Positions 21,623 to 31,421 of a stretch of DNA of 64,000 nucleotides are shown here, in pieces; the stretch's first letter is position 1, and every line of letters begins with the position of its first letter. The position numbers and the translations under genes are program-made. The notes beneath the pieces were generated by a model that saw nothing but the letters and a program-made list of their open reading frames with translations, was not told the origin of the DNA and ran no database searches. The DNA is from Antitrichia curtipendula (Eukaryota > Streptophyta > Bryopsida > Hypnales > Leucodontaceae): positions 1,054,001 through 1,118,000 of the forward strand of contig OX579641.1 of NCBI GenBank assembly GCA_951230915.1, read 5' to 3'.

Positions 21623-21916
21623 TGTCACAACACGGAAACCTAATTTCCGTATAGATAGAGTAGAATAGATGGAATAGGTAGAAATTTTCAAACTTCTTTA
21701 GGTTAAGAAATGGTAGTTGATTCCCGGAAGAGCTTACGTTTGGAATAAGCCTTCATCCGGAAACCAGTTTCCGATCCGGCCAGGTTAGGGTTTCCGGAAA
21801 TGAACCGGAACGCCGCCACATACGGACTAGGGATCCGACCTACGAGGCTAGGGGACGCGCCTCGGGAACAGAACCCTAATTCGGTTCCAATCCGGGAACT
21901 AAAGGCGTTGTTCTGG

Positions 21917-21926
21917 CTATTTAAGG
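21917..21926 (+). promoter_or_regulatory. LTR TATA box
   Basis: CTATTTAAGG lies 294 bp into the LTR and 130 bp before the LTR frame. The solo LTR keeps GGCTATTTAAAGG at the equivalent place (near 34583-34595, minus strand), which supports promoter function. Confidence 0.6.
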
Positions 21927-22057
21927 ACCACCACCCGCCTTTCTCTCTTCAGCTTTTGAGTTTTCAAACTCGTTCGCGCTTAGCTAGTTGAGAGAAAGTC
22001 TGGTGAGAGTGCGTTTACGGATAGCGAGAGGTGAGGCCAATAGTTTCTGGGTTCCGA

Positions 22058-24012
22058 ATGGCGGAAAGTAGTAATCCGAGATCCGCGAGAGTGTCGGTCA
22101 TCGCCCGGATGGTCTGTCCGGCGATACCAAATGACCCGGAGGTCCGGAAGGAGTTGGAGGAGGATCTCCGACGGATGGGATGCGTAGGGCTGATAGAGAG
22201 ACCCTGGAACTTGAAGAAAGATGAGTTGATTTAGGAACTCATTGATGGGACGGCGAATCAGTACGAGCTGACTGTGAGAGGACAGAGGAAGGGATGGACG
22301 GAAGACGTCTGGGCAGAGGTGTATCAGTTCCGGAAGTTCGGGAATGGCTTGGCTTCCAGGGCGGATAAGTTCGCAACAGGGAAGTTCCGGAATCCACCCA
22401 ACGCCAAGGAGGGCTATGCAATCGCGGACTGCATCAACGAGCGTCACCGGAGAGTATTGGAATTTATGATTCCGATACTCTATTCGGAAAAGCCGAGCCG
22501 GGTCACCGTAACAGTGGCCAACACGATTTTCGGAAGCCTGGAGGAGAGGGTGGTGCATTGGGGAAGAGTTATCGCGACGGTGGTCACCAAATTGGCGGAT
22601 CACGTCAGCAAGGCTAAGTACAGCCCGATCTGCCCTACCTTTTCCACCTGTACCATCATGGAGATGTACTGACGCCAGATGAGACTCTCATCTACGAAAC
22701 CGGATGCGAAATCCTCAAGTACGGATTGATGGGTGAAGTCCAGGAGGATGTCCCAGTTTCAGAAGAGGAAGAGGAAGAACTTGAGGAGGACCGGATCAGG
22801 CGGAGGGGAACCAAGCGGAAATCCACGGATCCGGATTCAAGGGGGAAGCAGCCCGAGATGAACCCGGTGGAGCCAGACCAAGTTCCGGAAGAGAGAAGAA
22901 ATTCCGGAAAGGAGTTCTTCGACGTGGGGGACCAGTGGATGGTACAGGCACGACTCCTACATGTGAGGACGACCGCGTTCATCCAGGAGGTCGCGGATGA
23001 GCTGAAGGTTCCGCCCGAGGAGATTATCGATGAGATCCGACGAAGGCCGGATTTGGATACGATCCGCCTGAAGGACGAGGAGATCCGGAATCTGGAGAAG
23101 ACCCGGGATGAATTCCAAACCCGGACCAGTTGGGCGGAAGGAGAGTGTTCCTTGGCGAGACGGAATGAGAAGGACGCCCTCGACATGGTTCGGAGTTTGC
23201 AGTCGCTGTTCACTCAACCGGCAGATTTGATTAACAAGGCGGCCCTTTACGACGTGCAGCTGGTGACGGATGGACACATCACCGGATCGAAGGTGGTGAT
23301 GATCCTGATGGACTTCCAGACGAGGATGGAGAGAGTCTTGAAGGAAATGCAGGCGTTGGTGGCTCGGGTGGATCCGGAACAGGCGATGAATTTCTCATCG
23401 TTTTCGGATCTGTCAACCAATCCGTACCTTCAGACTCCGGTGAAACATGTGGGCGAGAGCTCCATCCGCTCGAAATCAGAAGAACTTGGGTCACTTCTTA
23501 GGCCACACGAAATTCCACAGGGATGGTTGGCGCAGCGGAGTCAGATCGCCGCAAAGATTCCGGTCCAAGATACTCCAACTTAGGCGGAAACACCAGTGGA
23601 AGCGGTAACCCCCGCACCAGTACATGGCGGAACTTCCGATTCCGTAAAACAGACACAGTCGATGGTGGATAACAACTTCATCAGGCGGATGGGGTTGGTG
23701 GCCAATCCGGCCCGGACAAGTCCCTAGGATTTTGTGCATATGCGCAAGACGGATGCACCAGAAGGAGAAGCACCAAAGGGGAAAGAAGCTCCCATCGACC
23801 TGGACGAGATGGAGGATGTAAACGAGATCGTGGATTCGGACAAGGACGACTACGAATCCGGATCCATGACGGAAACAGATGAAGATCTTCCGCCCCCTCC
23901 CAAGAAGATTCAGACTCGTGTGGCTCTCCGGTCGACTCCTGTCAAGGCCAACCTGAAGGAAGTTATGAATCAAGGTGGAAGTAGTTCAAAGAAGACGCGC
24001 CGCGGAAAGTAG
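22058..24012 (+). pseudogene. LTR-encoded protein of unknown function, broken copy
   Basis: Aligns over its length with the LTR frame at 32550-34445. A conserved N-terminal domain (WTEDVWAEVYQFRKFG, SRADK.ATGKF, NTIFG.LEERVVHWGR) precedes an acidic linker. After that come a helical coiled-coil region (ADELKVPPEEIIDEIRRRP, GECSLARRNEKDALDMV), MILMDFQTRMERVL and an acidic tail ending in a Lys/Arg patch. I do not recognise the family. This copy has TAG at 22232-22234, 23581-23583 and 23725-23727. A one-base loss in a C run near 22637 is evident because the relative has CCCC. The first TAG replaces a Gln (CAG) kept in the relative. Confidence 0.8.
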
Positions 24013-25109
24013 ATAGGACGGATAGTTAGGATTTTTAGCTTTTAGTTTTTGGAACGGAATTTTCCGTAAGTGTGGGCCCGTTTCCGGATTTTTAGGGATA
24101 GTTTTTGGTGCCAGGTATCTCGGCTTCTTTTGTAGTTGGTTAGCTTGATTTTCGGTTCCCTTTTTCCCTTTTTGTTTTGGTTTTAAATGGTGGTCAGGTC
24201 TGTTGCCCATTCATTCCCTCCTTATGCAATTTGAAGTTTCATTTCAATTTCCTCATTTCAAATTTGAGACACCGAGTATACTTTCCATGTGTTTAAGTAT
24301 TTTTGGAGGACTTGGGTGGTGTGTGTGTGTGTTTTCTTGGAGAGTTGTGAGGGACTAGGAAGGAGGAAACCGGATCCCATAATTGTTTGGAGTGAGACAG
24401 TAAGGGAGAATCTGTGGTGAAGTTAGGACGGATCTGTGGGACTTGTGCATTTAGAATCTTTAAAATATTGGAACGGTAATCCGATTGGAGTGTTGAGGGT
24501 GAGGTTCCGGAACCACTTCTGGTTCCGTGCGGAGTTAAGCAGCCGCCAAGGGGAAAATCCCTACTTACCGGAAGATCTGCCAACTGCAGTGTCGCCTACT
24601 ATCTCATAGAATTTCTCTTGTATTAAATCCGGATAGTTATGTATCTGTCGTTGTAGTGGAGAGGAGAGACCGGATTCTGTGTGACCTGCTTTCTGGATAG
24701 GCCATCCGGAAAGTTGTGAGGAGACGGAAACCTACTTTATTGCAACATTTAGATCTGTTGAGTGTCTTGGGTTGTTTTGTAGGTGTTAGATTGTGTAATT
24801 GATAAGTGGTGGAGTCCCTGCCCCTTCAAAGAGTAAAAGCGGACCCCCTGAAGGTAAAACAAGGGTATTACAAACCGAAGAGTTACTGTATCCGGATTCC
24901 GGAAAAGGACGGATTCGGATTAGAAACCAGAAAGAAGTAAAGTTCCGGAAGAGGGAAAGAGAGGTTTTAGGTTCCCTTAGGGTGTTTTAGAGATAATCCG
25001 ATTAAATCCAAATTCATAGCAACATAGTAGAGTCCCTGGGACGATTTTCCGTGTCATCTACCCACAATTGTGTGTTAAAGGTGCTTACCCCTAGATTACG
25101 CGTACGACA

Positions 25110-25877
25110 ATTGGGATTGGCTCCAATGTGCAATTCTTTCAAATTGCTCAAATGTTGTTCTTTAAACCGTGAGTCTCTAGGACCATTCAGAGTCGTGCTA
25201 CCGCTTGTATATAGTGCATGTCGAGGACCACTACGTGATGGTAATTGAGGATCTCGCACGAGGTGCTTCATATCTTTGGCGTTGCGGTGTGGCATTGGGC
25301 ACACGGACTCCAATACACATGGATCTTGACTTCCCTCTATTCGAGGTGCTTGTGCATTTTGAATGCCGAAAAGTCCAATAGTTTCACTTGTCAATGCCCT
25401 TGGTAATTCAATATTTTGGTTGATCACATTTGTGTGGGACTTCACCCCACACTCTCTCATGTCTTCGTGTTGATCATTTTCTTCCGTTCCTACCGTTGTC
25501 ATGGATGGACACTCGGGAATTCGAATCACTTCATCCATTTGGGGAGTTTCATCACCTATAACCATTTCCTCATCTTCCTCCGCTACCTTCGCATGAGTAT
25601 TTTCCCTATTTGCTAGAATGTTTTCACTACGCAACAATCCGGTTCCATCTAAGTATTTAGCTATGGAAGGTCCACCTTCGTCATATTCACAGTCGTCCTC
25701 ATCCAACGGAAACTTGTAAGGATCTTCACAATGATCTCCGATGTCTGCATCATAATGAGGTGGGCTTCGAAGCAGTTCATCATCGAAATTGCGGATGCCG
25801 TGGTCATTTTCATCGTCCATGAGGGGATCAACTTCTTCATCGGATTCACCACCCTCGTCTTCCGATGAAGACAAGGC
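25110..25877 (-). pseudogene. Proximal C-terminal segment of family X transposase gene, copy A
   Basis: On the minus strand this continues the transposase gene from 47028 across the element Y insertion. From the duplicated site GCCTTGTC it reads SSSEDEGGES.EEVDP, then about 100 acidic residues absent from copy B, then QMDEVIRIP, PRALTSETIGLFGIQNAQAP and LRDPQLPSRSGPRH, matching copy B nearly residue for residue. It ends at the Ty3/gypsy insertion at 25109. The apparent ATG near 25889 lies in the terminal repeat of element Y and is accidental. The segment is a transposase C-terminal extension of unknown function. Confidence 0.8.
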
Positions 25878-25965
25878 CATTGTTGTCATACTGTACGGAC
25901 GTCCGGTTCGCCCGTCCGTCCGTCCGGGACATCCGTTAGAGGTCTCACCCGCCCGATACAGTCAA
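25878..25965. repeat. Left terminal region of element Y
   Basis: Starts CATTGTTGTCATACTG and continues with CGGACGTCCGG, GCCCGTCCGTCCGTCCGGGAC. The inverse of the right end at 46930-47027 shows the same order of motifs, including GTCCCGGATGGACGGGC. This gives extended, imperfect terminal inverted repeats of roughly 80 bp. Confidence 0.8.
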
Positions 25966-26004
25966 CACAAAGTTGACTTTATGAAACCAAAAAAGTAGGC
26001 CACG

Positions 26005-26345
26005 TGGACGCCACGGGGACGCCACGGGGACGCCACGTGGATTTAGGAACATGCAAGGCGGGGACTCCAGAGTCAGGGCGAGGACTCCATTGAGTGGGGG
26101 CAGGGACTCCATCCAGTAGGGGCGGGGACTCCAGACAGTGGGGGCAGGGACTCCAGTGAGTGGGGGCGGGGACTCCAGTGAGTGGAGGGCGGGGACTCCA
26201 GTGAGAGGGGGCGGGGACTCCAGAGAGTGGGGCGGGGACTCCAAAGAGTGGGGCGGGGACTCCTGCGTGGAAGCGGGGACTCCTGCGTGGAAGCGGGGAC
26301 TCCAGCGACTGGGGCGGGAATGTGAGGAGGACGGGGCGTGGACGG
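26005..26345. repeat. GGCGGGGACTCC tandem array before the kinase-like gene
   Basis: About a dozen copies of a 20-26 bp unit with the constant core GGGGCGGGGACTCCAG and a variable tail such as TGAGTG, AGAGTG or CGTGGAAG, preceded by three ACGCCACGGGG units at 26012-26035. The reverse complement of the same core makes up the arrays at 30.2, 38.8 and 41.5 kb. Units are contiguous, with no unique spacers. Confidence 0.85.
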
Positions 26346-26380
26346 CACGTGTCGGGGCGGGTACTTGAGGAGCGGGGAAC

Positions 26381-26390
26381 TATATAAAGC
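26381..26390 (+). promoter_or_regulatory. TATA box of the element Y kinase-like gene
   Basis: TATATAAAGC immediately follows the GC-rich array and lies about 190 bp before the ATG at 26573. It is the best TATA match in this part of the window. Confidence 0.65.
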
Positions 26391-26572
26391 GAGTCCCCAC
26401 CCTCATTTCTTTGCCAAGTCCGCGCCCTACGCCTCACACACTAGTTCGTCCCCACGGCCTATGTGAGTGAGTTTGGTGGGTGGTGGGCTTGGCCCTCATA
26501 TGTGACCCGGTTTTTTTCAAATTTTCGGGGCTTTTGTGCTTGCAGAGGCCCATTGAACACTTTCTTTTCGTT

Positions 26573-28152
26573 ATGGCGGGGGAAGGGAGTGCATCGGCGG
26601 AGAAACGTCCTATGTTTGTAGATTTAGATGATGTCGGTGAGATGATAATTCCATCCACGGACAACTTGATGGCCTCAGGTTCATCGAACCCTTCTTCATC
26701 AAGCCAAAAGAAACGCAAGAAAGCACTCAATCCCCATATGCCTCCACATGAATTCATAGTTGAAGGGAGAGCAATAGTTGTGGTGTTCTACACTCGTCGC
26801 AGTACGACTATGTTGACCAGGGAGTATGTGGCGCTCAACGAAGAAGGGTACCACAAACTCACGAGGGACCTGCGAACGGAGCTGGAGTCAAAGTTTGAAG
26901 CATCTAAGAAATTCAACAATTTCTCCGATTATTGGTTGCACCAAGACTGGCTGGATAAACAGGTGGTTGCCTTCACAACCAATATAGTGTCAAATTGGTG
27001 TTACCACATGGGGAAGAAAGAAGATGGTAGCGATTGGGACACACAAAATAAAGAGGTGGTTGCAAAGTTGAAAATCATTCAAAACTTTGCTCAACAATTT
27101 TCTTCATTACGTAAGAAAAAGCAAGCACCTTGGAAAGCGACAATTGAAGACACCATAACAGCTCATTGTGTTAGTGGAACATTCAAGTGGCTTGAAAGTT
27201 CAGTAAAAGTCATCCCCATGCCGGAACAGAGTGCCGTTGGTTCATATGGGACCGTGAGGAAGGTGATGCTTACAAAACTTCAGAGCATTCCTAGTTGGAT
27301 ATTTTTTGCTGGGAAGAGCTTGAAAACCACGAATGAAAAGGAGAAGCGCCAAGGAATCATCAATGAGGCGGACGGGTGTCCAGTGAGACATCCTGGCATC
27401 ATTCGAATTGCGTACCTCCATCCTAAAATGATGGAAGGCTACACGTTATGGTGGAATGGAGGCTTTCTTATTTCTTTCTTATCCAAATACAATTCGAAAG
27501 TAAGCGAAACATTGGATGTCGATGAGATTAAGCATGAACAAGGTACAGGGTTGACAAAAGAGGAGCTTACATGGGTTGCAACTTACCGACGGAACCGAGT
27601 GAACTTGGCACTCTCTTTGCTTTTAATGTGGGGAAATGCCACGATGCGCAGTACATGCACAACGACATCACTCCATCCAATATTTTGCTCCATTTTGATG
27701 ATTATAAAGAGCACACGGTGTATATAGGGATATGTGATTGGAGACTTTCTAGCCGAGCTGTAGAGAAGGAGCCGTCAAGGTATGGCTTTCCCAACAAGGA
27801 CATCCTAGTGAAGGAGAAGAGAATGCGAAGGTTTGCAGCCTCTGAATTGTTTTATATATACGGAGAGCAAGGTTCGGCAAATTCAATTGAGGCCATGCAA
27901 AAAATGCATTTGTATTCCATGGCAGCTGATGCATATGCGGCCGGATGGATAGCAGCACAAATTTGGAAGGAAGAGTGGGACTGCAAATACTTTAGAACGA
28001 AGAATCCAAAGCAGTATCAGAACCTCAGGATCAAATTGGAAAGCCTCGTAAAAGAGGATGTGAGTGAAAGGGCGTCAGTGCCAGATGTTCTCGACGCATT
28101 GAAGAAGGCCCCCCACTGTTGGACTATGCCAGAATGTTGTTATCGTATATAG
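26573..28152 (+). pseudogene. Kinase-like cargo gene of element Y, one frameshift
   Basis: Starts at ATG 26573 (MAGEGSAS). After a Ser-rich start comes the N-terminal domain shared with the gene at 10826-12310: VVFYTRRSTTMLTREY, then YWLHQDWLDKQVV. The kinase domain follows, with GSYGTVRKV as glycine loop, FFAGKSLK with the ATP-site Lys and NEAD as a possible helix-C Glu. The frame is lost near a GGGG run at about 27630 and resumes one frame over with YMHNDITPSNILLHF and GICDWRLS. The catalytic Asp and Asn and the metal-binding Asp are all kept, so the ancestral protein may have been an active kinase with HND in place of HRD and DW in place of DF. Known plant kinases with this exact motif set do not come to mind. 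It is the first gene of element Y, behind a GC array and TATA box. Confidence 0.78.
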
Positions 28153-30188
28153 TATTTAGTTTTTTTACTTTTTGTAGCTTAGCATATAGTTCAGGCATAG
28201 AAGGTAAATAATCCTCATAGAGGACCATGTGTATGTACTTCGCAATTGCCGAACACCTCAAATATATATGAAGTCGGATGCATTGTACATTCAAAATCTC
28301 ATGTGAATATATTAACCTGCTATGTCATTGTTCTTTCTCATTGCATGTTTATGAGTTCTATGAATTGATGATAAAACTTTTATAAAAATAGTGAATGCAA
28401 TAGTTTGGTATAAAAATACATACACTTTATCTTTTCACTATGTCTATGTTTTACAGTTTTAGAAGTTAATGAAGCCCCCCCCAAAATAAAATAAATGATC
28501 CAACAAAAAAAAGAATAACATTGAAGTACATTGGGATAATTTTAATCATGAACACAAAAAAAGGTTCAAAAAAATTAAAAATTATAAAACGAAAAAAAGA
28601 AAAGGAAAGGGAATGGTGGAACCCAAAAATAAGATTAATGGCTTTGAGTTGAGGTGGAAGAACTTTAGTAAATTAGAAAAAAATAAAGTAGGGAAAGGAA
28701 AGATTGAACGAATAAAGCTAAACTATGAATTCGAATAAAATAGTCTTCTCACTTAATGAACGAAAACAAAATAGAAAATGAAATGTTTGAACAAAAAAAA
28801 AAAAATAACTATAAGTTGGAATGGGAGAGTTTTAGGAATGAAGCGAACAAAAAAAAATAATCATCCAAGCCAAAAGAAATGGCATAGAGTTGGCATGGGA
28901 ACTCCTTTGTTCATTAATGAAAAAAAAAATAGGAAAGGAAATCATGGAACAAATCCAAAATGGCTTGGGGTTGGTATGGAATAATTTTGTGAGAGAAATA
29001 GACCCACAAAAAATAGTGTGTCAAAGTGATTTCAACTAACACCCCAAAAAATTTACCATTTAGTTCAGATAGATTTGCGTTACCACAAAAAGTAAATGGA
29101 ATTTCCTTTAGATGAAAGAGCTTGGTTAATAAAAGCAAAAAATGAAATTAATAGGAATGATCATTCAAAAATAAATGGCCTCGAGTTGGGATGGAACAAT
29201 TTTGCTAATAGCGGGAAAAAAAAATCATTCCACCTTACACAAGTGGCATTGAATTCAAATAATTTTTTTTGGTAATGATGCCCACAAAATAGGGAAGAGA
29301 ATGAAAACACCAAAAAAATTATGGCAATCACTTGAAATGGAAGTGTGCTTTAAAAATCAATGTCTAAAAGGAGAGATGGAGTGACCAAAGCTTTAGAAAA
29401 GCATACCAATTTATTTTAGGATTTTTAGCGGGGGGAATTATTTTTACGGACTTAAATAATCTGACATTAAAAGAAATATGAATGGTGGAGTGCTTTCTTA
29501 TATGGAAATGATTTGGGTGTCACTATAAAATAATGTAACATCCAAAAAATCTATGGAATAGTGGAGTGATTTGGACATGGAAGTGGTTTGGGGGTTATAA
29601 ACTTATAATGAAGCAATTTAACACCCAAAAAAAATATGGAATGGTGGATTGATTAGGATATGGAAATTATTGGGGTGTTAGAGTGATATGATCTAACATT
29701 AAATCTCAATATGGACTGCTAGAGTCACTTAGAACATGGAGTAATGTAGAAGGCTCAGAAATCACTCATCTAAGGGCTGGTTCGCATTTCTACAGTATTT
29801 CTTTACATGGGAATATTTTTAAGCTCATCCTTGAAACCAAGAAAAATTGATGAGGAATGTAGCCCAATCGGTTTCATATTTTTTTAAACATTATTGAATT
29901 AATTATAAATTTTCAAAGGAGATGTGTCCTAGGTCCCTATTTATATTCTTACGTCCTTCATATTGCAATTCTAAAGAAAAATGGGGATAGCAAAGACAAT
30001 GATTGGCTCTTGTGATAAAGAATGTTTTTTTCCTTCCTTCCTTTTTGTCTTTTGAGGTCAATTTGAAAACTGCATCATGTCCATTCTACAACCACTTATA
30101 GGGGCAGTTCTTAATGCCAAAACTCTTTTCGAGCCTTCTACCTTAGGAAATGGAAATATGTCTAAGCACATTAACTTCGTATATTTAA
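28153..30188. repeat. AT-rich filler with degenerate GGAATGAAGC...AAAATAGGAAAGG repeats
   Basis: From about 28550 to 29300 the sequence repeats motifs such as AAAAATAGGAAAGGAA, AATGATTCAAC, ATGGCATTGAGTTGGGATGG and GAGTTTTAGGAATGAAGC in a loose unit of about 70-100 bp. The same family fills 36700-38330 and 40190-41270. From 29300 to 29730 a related ATGGAATGGTGGAGTGATTTGG motif recurs. No gene is supported. Confidence 0.65.
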
Positions 30189-30189
30189 A

Positions 30190-30425
30190 TCATGTCCGCG
30201 CCCACTCTTTGGAGTCCCCGCCCCACTCTCTGGAGTCCCCACCCCACTCTCTGGAGTCCTAGTCCCACTCTCTGGAGTCCTCGCCCCCACTGTCTGGAAT
30301 CCCCGCCTCCACTGTCTGGAGTCCCCGCCCCACTGTCTGGAGTCCCCGCCCCATTGTCTGGAGTCCCCGCTCCCTCTCGGTGGAGTCCCCGCCCCAACTC
30401 GATGGAGTCCCCGCCCTGGCGTCCC
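30190..30425. repeat. GGAGTCCCCGCCC tandem array before the RING gene
   Basis: Eleven or so copies of a 19-23 bp unit with the core CTGGAGTCCCCGCCCC and a variable ACTCT or ACTGT tail. The core is the reverse complement of the array at 26005-26345. It ends 10 bp before a TATA box. Confidence 0.87.
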
Positions 30426-30435
30426 CCAACTGCAA

Positions 30436-30445
30436 CTATATAAGG
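30436..30445 (+). promoter_or_regulatory. TATA box of the element Y RING gene
   Basis: CTATATAAGG follows the GC array and lies about 137 bp before the first in-frame ATG at 30573. Confidence 0.6.
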
Positions 30446-31421
30446 CCGTCCCCGCCTCATTTGTCCCCGCCCTGCATACTCTCAGCCTTCCATCTCTTCA
30501 TTGAGCTGGTTGTGAGCATTGTGCGAGGTCTACTTGATTGCCACGTGGAGGATTTCGCTTTTTTCTACAAAAATGGATACACCACCAAGAATGACCAAGG
30601 AAGAACGAGATAGGACCTGACCATGAGCCGGAAACAAACATCGCAAGCGATTACATGTTCTACGAAACCCTGACAAGCTTGCATTCAGGGGGTGGGAGGG
30701 CGTGCTTGAACCATGGACATATGATGACTGCGCCAATTACATTGAGTGGTGCCACATAGACAAGTTGTTCTCGGAAGAGCGACACAACTGTCACAGACGC
30801 TTCCACAAGGCAAATTTAAAATACTGCTTGGACGAAGAATTTACAAACCGATGCATTGAGGTGTACCAAGTGTTGTATGCTCTCTCAAACGTCATACGCA
30901 ATGAAGTGCAACTTTTCCTTGCACGAGGGGTCTATGCGGAGCTGAAGTTGAACAAGAGAGTGGATTGGTCAACTTTGAAGCAAATGGGAGAAAATGTCAA
31001 TATTCCTACTGCAGCAAATGGATTCATTCCAAGGGGGGTAAAAAGATACCCGGAAGGTGGTCTAGGGAAAACAAATACGCAGGTTCAAGCACCACGAAGA
31101 TATGATACTGAAGACTCATCTACGGACGACGACTCAGATGGATCTCGTGTACCAATTGTAGTCAGCCATAGAACTCAACTACTACGAGCTAGAAAGAGGA
31201 GGGCTTCGCGTCAAACTGCTGAGGTTTTACATGAAAATGTTGTGGAAGAACAGGAGCCACCTATTGACGAACCAGTGGTAGGAATTGTGGATGTTACAAC
31301 TGCTACAAACCGAATCCAGGGTTTGTTGATTGAAGTGAATGAGAAGAATGAGGAATTGCATTCTTTGTATAATGATGTTAACAAAATGAGAGAAGACATG
31401 CAAGAGAAGGACAACATTATC

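Larger units (their letters stand above)
16137..25109 (+). mobile_element. Ty3/gypsy LTR retrotransposon, inserted in family X copy A
   Basis: The element runs from TGTCACAACAC to GCGTACGACA and is flanked by the 5-bp duplication ATTGG (16132-16136 and 25110-25114). Copy B at 58594-58598 keeps the single empty site. Order: 78-bp remnant of the 5' LTR, gag, pol, polypurine tract, full 3.5-kb 3' LTR. Integrase follows the reverse transcriptase, which places it in Ty3/gypsy. The interior of the 5' LTR and the primer-binding site are deleted, and the RNase H region is deleted from pol. The copy is therefore not competent on its own. Its long LTR contains a separate coding frame. Confidence 0.93.
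21623..25109 (+). repeat. Full-length 3' LTR, 3487 bp, protein-coding
   Basis: Starts TGTCACAACACGG and ends GCGTACGACA, a TGTC...GACA inverted end. The solo LTR at 31422-34891 (minus strand, 3470 bp) has the same ends and the same internal order: TATA-like GGCTATTTAA, long open frame, about 1.1 kb of non-coding 3' part. An LTR of this length that encodes a conserved protein is unusual. Confidence 0.9.

Noticed and set aside
25878..25889. ATG at 25889 (MTTMALSS) as a real start of a separate gene
   Set aside because: The ATG lies inside the terminal repeat of element Y. The frame is the C-terminal continuation of the family X transposase, shown by copy B.
26005..26345. GC-rich arrays considered as CRISPR
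   Set aside because: Units are contiguous and variants of one another, with no unique spacers, and the setting is a plant-type nuclear genome.
25945..26437. Frames such as SPRPTLWSPRP repeats over the 26-kb array (and 30185-30460, 41429-41698, 46396-46913)
   Set aside because: They are direct translations of 20-bp tandem units in element Y arrays, open in several frames at once.
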